Source: Stomorhina lunata (lineage: Eukaryota > Arthropoda > Insecta > Diptera > Rhiniidae). Taken from it: a stretch of 64,000 bases of DNA. The stretch covers positions 14,338,489-14,402,488 of the forward strand of contig OW121742.1 of the NCBI GenBank assembly GCA_933228675.1, written 5' to 3'. The position numbers and the translations under genes are program-made. Below, one piece after another: positions 9,269-20,652 of this stretch (position 1 is its first letter; the number at the start of each line of letters is the position of its first letter). Under the pieces are notes generated by a model. It was given only the letters and a program-made list of their open reading frames with translations, was not told the origin of the DNA and ran no database searches.

Positions 9269-10337
9269 TTTCCCTCACAATAGGCGATATATATATATTT
9301 CTTTTTTTAAACAAAAATGTATTAGTAATTTTACTTTTTTTTTTATTTTTTTATAAACTTAATATTGAACGAAAATATTTCGATATCAAAAAAAACCGTA
9401 CAAAAAAAATTTTTTTTTTTTTTTTAGAATATTCTTGATTATATATTTTTTTTCAAATTTCAAATTTTATAAATTTATCGACATAAGAAAAATTTTTTTT
9501 TTCTTTTTTTTTTTTTGTATCTATAATTTGTAATTTTATCAACTTATTTAAATTCTTCTTTTTTTCCCGACTGAATCCAAAAACAATTTTTCCTAAATAG
9601 TAACAGTTCCTTTTTTTTTATCAGAATTATATAGATTTTCGTTCTTCTTTAAAATTTTTCTTCCCAAATCAAAAAAAACAAATTCAAGAATTTTATACTT
9701 CTTTTGGCATATATTTTGTTGCCAACTGTACTTTTTTTTATTTCTCTATTGAAAACAAAAACCAGAAGTAATTTCAGAAAAAGTTTTTTTTTTTTCAAAC
9801 TATCGTTAGCCAAAAATGCCGCTGTCAATCACAGGAATTATTTTTCTTTTAATTTAAAAAAAAATTCTTCGCAAAAAATTATTCCACTGTTCTTATTTTT
9901 TTTTTTTTTTATTTCTTTATTTTATTGTCAACTGTACTTTTTTTATTTATTTATTTCTTACAAACATCTAGAAGTTATTTTTTTTTTATATTCTTTTTTT
10001 ACATCACCGTTATATCCGTTATTATTCACAAGAATTCTCTTACTCCCCTCTTTCCAAAGCAATTTCACACAAAAAAAAAAATATTAATTCTTCTCTCTCT
10101 TTTTTTTTTACTCTATTTAGAGATTTTTTCCCATTTTATTTTAATTTTTTTTTTTTTCAATTTATTTTCTTTTCTTCTTTTTGTTTTTATTATGCAAATT
10201 AAGTTTTTTTTTTTTATTTTTAACAGAAAAAAATAACGTTCCAACGCGTACACGCTCTCGACACGACAAAACACACACGAACTCGCTCACGTATTTGCTA
10301 TTGATGCGACGCACACGATTTTACTTCTTTCTCAGCT
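9269..10337 (-). other. Long A-rich retrotransposon leader between PBS and gag
   Basis: About 1.07 kb without a conserved coding sequence. Plus-strand T runs mean that the leader RNA is strongly A-rich. The segment nearest the PBS (10235-10337) is less biased and could hold packaging signals. Short plus-strand open frames here are products of the T runs. Such a long leader suggests either an unusual initiation route for gag or an untranslated packaging region. Confidence 0.75.
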
Positions 10338-10355
10338 GTCCCTGCTCGGGCGCCA
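10338..10355 (-). promoter_or_regulatory. Primer binding site, lysine-tRNA type
   Basis: On the minus strand, one base after the 5' LTR, is TGGCGCCCGAGCAGGGAC. TGG pairs with the tRNA CCA end. From memory it differs by one base from the tRNA-Lys3 site used by HIV-1. Lysine-tRNA priming is known in Osvaldo-type elements. Confidence 0.88.
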
Positions 10356-10356
10356 T

Positions 10357-11269
10357 TGTAACGAAGTTTTCCTGTGGCTAGGGTAAAACTCACCGGTTGC
10401 CAAGGGTTCAGCTACAAAAATTTTTATTTTTGCAGGGGCTGAGAAAGAAACACTGGACGAATTAAATTTTTAAACATACAAAAGTATTCTCTTTATTTAC
10501 ACAAAAAAAAAATATATATATCTTCTCTTAATCTAGTTGTATTGTTAGTATTATTTGATGTAGGCCAACTACGAGAAACAACTCTCAATTGGTGCCGTCC
10601 ACCAAATCAGGAAGCTATAAGCAACCAGCAGCTAACCACCAACAGCTTATTTCTTACTGTTACCAACTTTCCTAATGCCTATATAAACTGGGAACCTGCT
10701 AAATAAGAGAAAGCGTCTCCTATTTGGCCTGTTCACCCGTTCCGAAAGGAATAATTGTTCACCAGCTAACCAACAAACGATTATCCCTTACCAACCTAAT
10801 TTCGTTTGCTCTTATTGATGACTGTTTGGGTCACCAATCCGGAAAGATATTAATTACTCAGCAGCTAACCAACAAGTAATTATATCTTACCTCTGCAAAC
10901 GATGCAACAAGACTGACCCCATTCTTTGGGCGCTGTTGCCTTTTATACTTTCTCATGGCTACTTATTTTAGTATTAAACATTACAAATATTACTACTAAA
11001 TATAACAACTAAGTGATCTTAACTTAAATGAGTCTCCGCTAGTGGGCGACTCAAAATCCGTTAAATTTAAATATTTGAATTCAAAATACATAAATAATTT
11101 AATAAAATAAATATAACTTTCTAATTGAACTAAATTAACACTTCAGTTTCTTTTAGAAAATAATAAACATATAATATAATAATAAAAAAAAATATAAATA
11201 TTCCGGGATAATTAAAAAGACTACAAACTTCTGTGGGGATAAAAACAAGGGACGACTTTTATCGTCACA
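10357..11269 (-). repeat. 5' LTR of the retrotransposon (913 bp)
   Basis: The partner of 3372-4283. I saw one difference, an extra A in the run near 10504. It carries the promoter: TATA at 10941-10947 and initiator at 10911-10916 (minus strand). The three R hairpins are repeated at 10612-10655, 10746-10789 and 10844-10888. The outer end ACA is followed by GGGT. Confidence 0.96.
10911..10947 (-). promoter_or_regulatory. LTR core promoter: TATA box and arthropod initiator
   Basis: Minus strand TATAAAAGG at 10947-10939, and TCAGTC at 10916-10911. The latter is a full match to the arthropod initiator (TCAGTY), with its A at 10914 about 33 nt from the TATA start. The predicted transcription start is near 10914. 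The same motifs exist in the 3' LTR at 3925-3961. Confidence 0.78.
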
Positions 11270-11273
11270 GGGT
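11270..11273. repeat. Target-site duplication GGGT, right copy
   Basis: Matches 3368-3371 and directly follows the 5' LTR. Confidence 0.88.
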
Positions 11274-12488
11274 ATAAAAATTAAATAAACGTGTAGGAGT
11301 TAAAGATAATATCTACTTTTACTTTAATTTAAAAGATAGCAATAGAAACTACATTTTCTAGTTTTAATTTGAGACGAAAGGGGCGTTTAGATTAAAGTTA
11401 GATAAATATGCAATGGAACAACAACTTCATGACTCAATTCAATAACAAAAAGTCATAAATCATATTGCACAAGGATAATGATACAGGCACACGCACTAGA
11501 CAAGGGGGCGAGACAATTACACCCACATAGATACATACACTACATATGTATATGATACAAAATACTGATACATTTGCGTGAAGTGAACACTGATAACAGT
11601 AGAGTACCTCTAAGTTTTACTTTTATTATTTTTATAATTATTTTTTCAAGTACGTATTTAGGTGCTATGGAATATCAATTTAGTAAAATTGTTTATTAAA
11701 GTTATAAATGAAGCCTTTAATTGAGCACGAAGATCAATTAGATTTTTTTGTAATTTTAACTAAAATGAAATATGTATTTGTGGACCGATTTTTGAAAACT
11801 TTTCTGTATTGGAAAGCTTAGGCTTATTTCATTGAAATGTTAAAATATCATTTGAAAACATTTGTAGTAAAATAAAGTTGTAACTTTTAAAAACTAATAA
11901 CTTTATATAAAGTTAAAGGTAATTTTTTTTAAATGGGTTTCTTTCTAACAAACTTTTACCAAATATTCCATAAAGTTACACTCATGCCGCAAACAAAAAC
12001 TAAAAATCAATGATTTATGTTTATCATTGATATTGATGAAGGATATGAAGGATATGAAATAAGTAGTTTTCACTTTTTATTTTATTATAGTTTTCGTGTT
12101 TACTATAGAAACTTTTACTTTTAGTGTTTATCAAAAGTTATTCAATTTGATTGATTGCTTTTGATTTTCTATCTTTGATTTTTATTTTATGAAGAAATAA
12201 CGAAAAGATTAAATTGATTGATAGAAAATTTTTTATTTGTAAATGCTTCGAATATGAAATGGAAAGTTTTGCAAATCTTTAATACCACAAAAAAAAATTG
12301 AACTAAAATTGAGTTTGGTCATTAATATATTTCTTGCTTTAATCAACATCGAATTGGCTGAAGTAATGAAAAAAATGAAGGGTGCTAAAATGATTAATGA
12401 TTCTTGATTTGGCTATAAAAACATATATTTTTTAAGGAAAATCAATATTTTCCAAAATTCACTACAAATAGAAAATTTTCGAGCATTC
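11274..12488. other. Unique AT-rich DNA, no gene seen
   Basis: No open frame of note. 11340-11600 is less AT-biased than the surroundings (for example 'gacgaaaggggcgtttag', 'cacacgcactagacaagg') and could be ordinary non-coding host sequence. No repeat structure was recognised. Confidence 0.55.
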
Positions 12489-14800
12489 ATTTTATTTTTA
12501 TAGGAAATTTTTCAAAAATTTTTATTTTTATAGGATATTTTTCAAAAATTTCTTATTTTTGTAGGATTTTTTTTTAAATTTCTTATTTTCTTAGAAAAAT
12601 TTTCAAAAAATTTTTTTTTGTAGAAAATTTTTCAAAAATTTCTTTTTCTTATAGGAAATTTTTCAATAATTTCTTATTTTTATAGGAAATTTTTCAAAAA
12701 TTTCTTGTTTTTATAGGAAATTTTTCCAAAAAAATATCTTGTTTTTATAAACTTTTTTTTCAATTTCTTATTTTTATAGGGAATTTTTCATAAGTTTCTT
12801 ATTTTTATAGGAAATTTTTAAAAAAATTCTTATTTTTATAGGAAATTTTCCAAAAATTTTTCAAAAATTTTTTAATTTTATAGAAAATTTTTCAAAAATT
12901 TCTTATTTTTATTGGAAAATTTTCAATAATTTCTTATTCTTATAGAAAATTTTGCAAACATTTTTTTTAGTTTCTTATTTTTATAGGAAATTTTTCAAAA
13001 ATTTCTTATTTTTATAAGAAAATTTTCAAAAATTCATTTTTTTTATAGGAAATTTTTAAAAATTTTCACATTTTTAAAGGAAATTTTTCAAAAGTTTCTA
13101 ATTTTACAGGAAATTTTTAAGAAATTTGTAATTTTTATAGGAATTTTTTCAAAAATTTCTTATTTTTATAAGAAATTTTTCAAAAATTTCTTATTTTTAT
13201 AGCAAATTTTTCAAAAAATTCTTATATTTATTGGAAACTTTTCAAAATTTTTATATTTTTATAGGAAACTTCTTAAATTTTTTAAAAATTTGTAAATATA
13301 TAGGAAATTATTCAAAAATTTCTTATTTTTATAGGAAAATTTTCAAAAATTTCTAATTTTTATAGGAAATTTTTCAAAAATTTGTTATTCTTATAGGAAA
13401 TTTTTCAAAAATTTGTTATTCTTATAGGAAATTTTTCAAAAATTTGTTATTTTTATTTTAAATTTTTCAAAAATTTCTTATTTTTATAGGAAATTTTTCA
13501 AACATTTCTTATTTTTATAGGAAATTTTTATAACATTTCTTATTTTTATAGGAAATTTTTCAAAATTTTCATAATTTTATAGGAAATTTTTCAAAATTTT
13601 CTTAATTTTATAGGAAATTTTTCAAAAATTTCTTATTTTTATAGGAAGTTTTTCAAAAATTTCTTATTTTTATATGAAATTTAACAAAAATTACTTACTT
13701 TAATAGGAAATTTTTAAAAAGTTCTTATTTTTATATGAAATTTTTCAAAAATTTCTTACTTTTATAGGAAATTTTTAAAAAATTTCTTATTTTTATATAA
13801 ATTTTTTATAAATATCTTATTTTTATGGGAAATTTTTCAAAAATTTCTTATTTTTATATGAAATTTAACAAAAATTACTTACTTTAATAGGAAATTTTTA
13901 AAAAGTTCTTATTTTTATATGAAATTTTTCAAAAATTTCTTACTTTTATAGGAAATTTTTAAAAAATTTCTTATTTTTATATAAATTTTTTATAAATATC
14001 TTATTTTTATGGGAAATTTTTCAAAAATTTCTTATTTTTATAGTAAATTTTTCAAAAATATCTTATTTTTATAGTAAATTTTTCAAAAATTTCTTATTTT
14101 TATAGGAAATTTTTCAAAAATTTCTTATTTTTATAGGAAATTTTTCAAAAATTTCTTATTTTTATTGGAAATTTTTCAAAAATTTTTTATTTTGATAGAA
14201 AATTTTTCAAAAATTTCTTATTTTTATAGGAAGTTTTTCAAAAATTTCTTATTTTTATAGGAAATTTTTCAAACTTTTCGTATTTTTATAGGAAATTTTT
14301 CAAAAATTTCTTATTTTTATAGGAAATTTTTCAAAAATTTCTTATTTTTATAGGAAATTTTTCAAAAATTTCTTATTCTTATAGGAAATTTTTCAAAAAT
14401 TACTTATTTTTATAAGAAATTTTTCAAACATTTCGTATTTTTATAGGAAATTTTTCAAAAATTTCTTATTTTTATAGTAAATTTTTCAAAAATTTCTTGT
14501 TTTTATAGGAAATTTTTTAAAGATTTTTTATTTTTACAGGAAATTTTTTAAAAGCTTCTTATTTTTATAGGAAATTTTTCAAAAATTTATTTTTTTTTAT
14601 AGGAAAATTTTCAAAAATAATTTATAATTTTCGAAAATTTCTTTTTTTACAGGAAATTTTTTTATAGGATTTTTTTTATTTTTATAGAAAAATTTTTTAA
14701 ATTTTTTTTATTTTTTTTAGGAAATTTTTTGAAAATTTTATATTATTGTATGAAATTTTTCAAAAAGTCATATTTTTATGTTAAATTTTATAGCGAATTT
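12489..14800 (+). repeat. 31-bp minisatellite, block A2
   Basis: Same unit and orientation as at 1110-3072: palindrome GAAATTTTTCAAAAATTTC plus linker TTATTTTTATAG. A segment from about 13671 is repeated from 13855 with its unit-specific variants, giving a two-copy higher-order repeat of about 184 bp. The end beyond 14580 is degenerate. Confidence 0.94.
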
Positions 14801-15388
14801 TAATTTATTCATTAAATTTAAACTAGAATTTAGTTGTTTTTGTTTTTTTTTTGAATAAGACTTTAAAAAACATTTTGTTTCCAAAAACATTTCCCATAAA
14901 ATGTGACCTTAGAAAAACCATTAAATCTAAGCAGAACATAAAAAGTATTTCCTGAATTTTATTTAGACATTTCCCATTTTTCTGATAATTTCTTTGTTCT
15001 ACATCTCAAAAACGTTTTAACATTTCAGGCAGAAATAAAATATTTGTAATATTCTATGAGTATTTATTTTGCTGGATTTTGTTTTTCATTTTTAGGTTGA
15101 TTTTATTACATTTTAATGGTTTTTTGATTATAAGAACTAAAGACATAAAAACGATTAATTTCGATAGTCTCACCTTGACAATGGAATTTAATAAATTTGG
15201 GTTAAAGGTTTAACTCAGCAATAAAAAGTTATTAAACAAATTTTCTTTAATAGATGTATATTTTTCAAAAATTTTCTACAGAAATAAGAAAATTTTGAAA
15301 AATTTTCTATAAAAAATCAAAAAAAAATTATTTCTACAAAAATAAGAAATTTTTTAAATATTCCTGAGTATTTTATCAGTTTTTAAAC
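14801..15388. other. Unique AT-rich DNA between repeats
   Basis: No gene recognised. A few minisatellite-like fragments occur around 15255-15360, in the inverted sense. Confidence 0.55.
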
Positions 15389-15611
15389 CTTTTCTTTTCC
15401 TTGGAAGCAGTTTTCATCAGCCATCCTGTATTTTCATACATAATGACTATTATCGGTTTTATGTAGAGTTGTTTAACTTTAAAAGGAAATTTTTCTTAAT
15501 GAGACATTTTTCTTTTTAAAGTTAAACAATTCTACATTAAAACCGATAATAGTCATTATGTATGAAAATACAGGCTGGCTGATGAAAGCTGCTTTCAAGG
15601 AAAAGCAAAAG
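15389..15611. repeat. Foldback inverted repeat, ~96-bp arms
   Basis: The left arm 15389-15484 is the reverse complement of 15514-15611 with only a few differences and one or two indels, around a 29-nt loop. For example 'aatgactattatcggttt' on the left pairs with 'aaaccgataatagtcatt' on the right. Single strands would form a long stable hairpin. The short open frame across it (15479-15688, minus) has no recognisable domain. Confidence 0.88.
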
Positions 15612-15692
15612 AACTGTTTTATTTGTATAATTTGTATTGATAGATTGCTCTTTCTTTCTTTCTTCTTGTAGCAATATTTATCAGCCACCCTG
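15571..15692. mobile_element. Candidate mariner-like MITE (122 bp)
   Basis: Terminal inverted repeats: CAGGCTGGCTGATGAA at the left and, read inward from the right, CAGGGTGGCTGATAAA. TA dinucleotides lie on both sides (15569-15570 and 15693-15694), as expected of Tc1/mariner insertions. There is no transposase. A third, inverted copy of one end lies at 15416-15428 in the other foldback arm, so the foldback duplicated part of this element. Confidence 0.55.
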
Positions 15693-16134
15693 TATATGAA
15701 AATGCAAAAATATCTTTAAAATAAATAAAAACGCAATATTGAGGTTCGTGATTGCTTTTCAAATGGCAGTAAAAATGCTCGAAGTAATAAAAAATTGAAA
15801 AGAAACTAAATGGCTTCTGTTTTCCAGCTATTGGCTACACAAATATTGAAATACTGCTAAAAGGTAAGGGGGATAATAACCATAATATTGTATTTAAACA
15901 AATTATTAACTCAGATTGAAAAATAAAACAAACAAAAAGTTAAATAAATTACATTTCATAAGAGCCACAAGTAACAGCAAATATTAAATAAAGTTCTGGA
16001 AAAATACTTAAAATAAATATACATTTCACAGGAATAACAGGAAGCTAACATTCTTGGGCGAATTTAATCCTTGTAAAAAATGTTATAGTAAGTCTTAAAT
16101 TAGGTTTGAATACAAGAATATAAGACATTTTAAT
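15693..16134. other. Unique AT-rich DNA, no gene seen
   Basis: Nothing recognised apart from AT-rich sequence leading into the next minisatellite. Confidence 0.5.
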
Positions 16135-17048
16135 TTGTTTTTACAAATTTTTCAAAAATTTCCTGTTTTTATATTCAAAAATTCCCTATTTTTAAGGACA
16201 TTTTTCAAAACTTTTCCATTTTAATATAAATTTTTAAAAGATTTCTTATTTTTAAAGGAAATTTTTCAAAAATTTCTTATTTTTAAAGAAAAATTTTCAA
16301 AAATGTTTTATTTTTATAGGAATTTTTCAAAATTTTTTCATTTTTCTAGGAAATTTTTCAAAAATTTCCTATTTTTATAGCAAATTTTCAAAAATTTCTT
16401 ATTTTTATAGGAAATTTTTCAAAAATTTCATATTTTTATAGGAAATTTTTCAAAAAATTCTTATTTTTATAGGAAATTTTTCAAAAATTTCTTATTTTTA
16501 TAGGAAATTTTTCAAAAATTTCCTTTTTTATAGCAAATTTTCAAAAATTTCCTATTTTTATAAGAAATTTTTCAAAAATTTCCTATTTTTATAGGAAATT
16601 TTTCAAAAATTTCCTATTTTTATAGGAAATTTTTCAAAAATTTCCTATTTTTAAAGGAAATTTTTCAAAAATTTCCTATTTTTAAAGGAAATTTTTCAAA
16701 AATTTCCTATTTTTAAAGGAAATTTTTCAAAAATTTCCTATTTTTATAGGAAATTTTTCAAAAATTTCCTATTTTTATAGGAAATTTTTCAAAAATTTCC
16801 TTTTTTTATAGGAAATTTTTCAAAAATTTCCTATTTTATATAGGAAATTTTTCAAAAATTTCCTTTTTTTATAGGAAATTTTTCAAAAATTTCCTATTTT
16901 TATAGGAAATTTTTCAAAAATTTCCTATTTTATATAGGAAATTTTTCAAAAATTTCCTGTTTTTATAAGAAATTTTTCAAAAATTTCCTATTTATATATG
17001 AAATTTTTCAAAAATGTTCTTATTTTTATAGGAAATATTTCAAAAGTT
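16135..17048 (+). repeat. 31-bp minisatellite, block A3
   Basis: Same family and orientation as blocks A1 and A2. From 16540 to 16960 most units have 'TTTCCTATTTTTATAGG' instead of TTTCTTATTT, a block-specific C variant that has spread over about a dozen neighbouring units. This is a visible local homogenisation event. Confidence 0.93.
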
Positions 17049-18457
17049 CACTAAAAATAAGAATGTCTTCAAGGGCTTGTTGTAACTTTATTCTAAAAAT
17101 TGCTAATAAAAAAATCTACTAAAGCTCCTTGGCACTTATAATTTGTTCTACTCATCTTTACTTTATGTTAAAGAGAAAACCCCTAAAAGTATGCATTTAA
17201 CTGGGTTTATTTTGAGTATGTAAGTAAATAAGCCTTTGGGCTATGATGGTGGAAAAACAATTTTCTTTTATGTTTATATGTATGTGCAAGTTTTATCATT
17301 TAAAACTAAAAGTAAACACAAGCAAACATACATAACATTTAACGCTTAACCACAGACTAGAGATAGAAGATGCCCTGTAGTATAATTATATGTAGTAAAT
17401 TTATATATGACAAGAATTATGAACTCTAAAAAGAAAGTGGTAAGTGTTAGTTTGAGAATGGTTAAAAGTTTGTGAATCACATAATTTTTACAATTTGTCC
17501 ATTTTAATGATGAACTTATTAATGACTTACTTACAAACATAAAGTTTTTCTCAAATTTTCCTATTAGCATCTGTGAAATTTTTCATTGATGCTGAAAATT
17601 GCTTCAAGGATTACGTGTCTGTGAAATTACAAAAAGTTAAACGTGCAATGAAAAATGAAACTAAAATCTGTGTCTCGAACATGCATATGTTGGCGTATAA
17701 AATAAAACAGAATGTGTCATCATTGTAAATAATGTAATGAATTATTACTTAAAAAACAAAATAAATACCAAAAGTAATTTACTGAAACAGAAACTGTATA
17801 ACAAAGTTTTTAGTTAAAGTTGTCTTTAGCAAAAATGAAAACATGTGAAAAGAAAATTTAATTAGAAGGAAATAATGAAAGAAAAAGTTCATAAGGGCGA
17901 TGTAAGTATTTGTGACTAATTCATATAATGAAAATAAAAGAAGAATTTTAAAAAATTATCACGGAAATTACTGAATTTATCATGGTTATAAATTATCTTA
18001 AAGGACTAGTCCGAGTTGCTGGATTAGATAAATTTTTCGTATTTTCATAAAAAAATAAGATTTTTTTAAAAGAATTCCTATAGAAAAACAAATTTTCACA
18101 GAATGTATCAAAATGTTGGGTCTACATATTTAACTTAATTTGAAAATTTTAGATTTCAATATAAAAATTACAAACGAAAACTATTTAAGAATTTTTAAAC
18201 GTATAACTTGGTACAGAAAAATCTTAACTTTATATTTTTTTCAGTATAACTTTCGAAGAATTAAGATGAGATAATATTTGTATTCGTAAATATCTGTACA
18301 AAAGTCAATTACTAATTTGTGTATGCAAGACATTTCACGGAATTATGATATGTGACGCATGATTAATAACTAAATTTATGTCTGGATTATATAAAATTAA
18401 AGCGACACACAACTGACTTATGGCATTTTAAGTATTTTGTGTTTTGTATTAATTTTC
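17049..18457. other. Unique AT-rich DNA, no gene seen
   Basis: No supported coding sequence; the 74-codon frame at 17346-17570 (minus) has no domain. A short motif CCTAAAAGTATGCAT at 17182-17196 recurs, in either strand, between 55 and 59.4 kb. Confidence 0.5.
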
Positions 18458-20652
18458 TTAAAATTTCTGTAGAAAATTTTTCACATGAAAATTTTTATAG
18501 AACATTTTTCACATCAAGAATTTCTATAGTTATATTTTTACAAATATTAAATCTAAATATTAATAATTTAGATAAACATTTCATATGCAATTTTATATAG
18601 AAACTTTTTTACATAAAAATTCCAATAGAAAATTTTTCACATAAAAGATTTATATAGAAAATTTTCATATAAAAAATTTGTATAGACAATTTTTCATGTA
18701 AAAATTTCTATAGAAAATTGTTCACATTAAAAGTTCTACAGAAAAATTTTCACATAAAAAATTTGTATAGAAAATTTTTGACATAAAAAATTTGTATAGA
18801 AAATTTTTGACAAAAAAAAATTTCTATAGACAATTTTTCATATAAAAATTTCTATAGAGAATTTTTCACATTAAAAGTTCTATAGAAAATCGTTCACAAA
18901 AAAAATTTATATAAAAAATTTTTCACATAAAAAATTTATGTAAACATTTTTTCTCATAAAAAATTGTTCATATAAAAATTTCTATAAAAAAATTTTCAAA
19001 TAAAAAATTGTATAAAAAATTTTTGACATAAAAATTTTGTATAGACATTTTTTCATAGAAAATTGTTCACATAAAAATTTCTTTAAAAAAATTTTTACAT
19101 AAAAATTTCTACAGAAAATTTCTCGCATAAAAATTTTTATAGCAAATTTTTTACATACAAAATTTCTAAAGAAAAATTTTCACATCAAAAATGTCTATAG
19201 AAAATGTTTCACACAAAAGATTTATATAGAAATTTTTTATATAAAAAATTTGTATAGACAATTTTTCATAGAAAAATTTCTATAGAAAATTTTTCACATT
19301 AAAAGTTCTATAGAAAATTTTTCACATAAAAAATTTATATAAAAAATGTATATATAAAATTTTCATATAAAAATTTCTATAGAAAATTTTTCACACAAAA
19401 AAATTCTCTAAAAAATTGTTCACACAAAAATTTTTGTAGAAAATTTTTCACATAAAAATTAAAAAAAGAAAAATTTTCACATACAAAATTTCTGTAGAAA
19501 ATTTTTCACATAAAAAATTTGTCAAGAAAATTTTTCACATAAAAAATTTCTATAGAAAATTTTTCAAATAAAAAATTTCTGTAGAAAATTTTTCATATAA
19601 AAAATTTCTACAGAAGATTTTTCACATAAAAAATTTCTATAGAAAATTTTTCACATAAAAAATTTTATAGAAAATTTTTTACATTAAAAAATTTCTATAG
19701 AAAATTTTTTTTTCAAAATTTTGTACATACAAATTTCTATGAAAATTTTTTGCCTAAAAATTTCTATAAAAAATTTTTCACATTAAGATTTCTTTAGAAA
19801 ATTTTTCATATAAAAATTTGTATAGAAAATTTTTTACATAAAAATTTCTTTAGAAAATTTTTTACATAAAAATTTCTATTGAAAATTGTTTGCATAAAAA
19901 TTTTTGTAGCAAATTTTTTACATACAAAATTTCTATAGAAAATTTTTACATAAAAGATTTATATAGAAAATTTTTCACAAAGGAAAATATGTATCGAAAA
20001 TTTTTCACATTAAAAGTTCTATAGAAAATTTTTTACAAAAAAAATTCTAAAGAAAATTTTTCACATAAAAAATTTATATAAAAAATTTTTATAATAAAAA
20101 ATTTTTCATATAAAAATTTCTATAGAAAATTTTTCACAAAAAAATTTCTACAGAACATTTTTGACATAAATATTTTGTACAGAAAATTTTCACATAAAAA
20201 TTTTTATAGAAAATTTTTTAAAAATTTCACACAAAAATGTCACTAGAATATCTTTCACAAAATTTTGTATAAAAATTTTTCACATAAAAATTTCTGTAGA
20301 AAATTTTTCACAAAAAAATTTCTACAGAACATTTCCAAAGCAAATTTTTCACATAAAAATTTTTTTAGCAAATTTTTAACATAAAAATTTTTTTAGAAAA
20401 TTTTTCACATAAAAATTTCTATGGAAAATTGTTCACATAAAAGTTTCTATAAAAAATTTTGTAAATAAAAATCTTTAGAACAAGTCTTTGATTTTAATAG
20501 AAAATTTTGTACTTAAAAATTTCCATCGAAAATTTTTCGTATTCAAATTTTTATAGAAAATTTTTGATATAAAAACTTCTAAGAAAAATTTTCACTTACA
20601 CAGTTTCTGAAGAAAATTTTTCACATAAAAATTTTTGTAGAAAATTTTTCTC
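18458..20652 (+). repeat. CTATAG minisatellite, block B (linker CACATAAA)
   Basis: Units of about 28-29 bp: TTTCTATAGAAAATTTTT plus a CACATAAA linker. Units are quite diverged, with many substitutions and deletions, and an insertion-like stretch interrupts at 18540-18600. It is the most degenerate of the CTATAG blocks, hence probably the oldest or the least homogenised. Confidence 0.88.

Larger units (their letters stand above)
3372..11269 (-). mobile_element. Complete Ty3/gypsy LTR retrotransposon, 7.9 kb, possibly Osvaldo/Ulysses-like
   Basis: All structural parts are present, read on the minus strand: 5' LTR 10357-11269, PBS 10338-10355, leader, gag 8291-9268, protease start 8067-8288, RT-RNase H-integrase 5165-8086, a third ORF 4318-5145, polypurine tract 4284-4299 and 3' LTR 3372-4283. 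A GGGT duplication flanks it. By eye the two LTRs differ only in the length of one A run (9 versus 10), so insertion is recent. The order RT, RNase H, integrase with a GPY-type C-terminus places it in Ty3/gypsy (Metaviridae). The Osvaldo/Ulysses lineage is suggested from memory by the lysine-tRNA PBS, long LTRs and an ORF in the env position; it needs an RT tree. The copy looks young, with one apparent lesion, the protease frame break near 8072-8080. Confidence 0.95.

Noticed and set aside
9704..10381. Three Phe/Leu/Lys-rich plus-strand frames
   Set aside because: Made by T runs in the antisense of the retrotransposon leader; they overlap the PBS and LTR edge.
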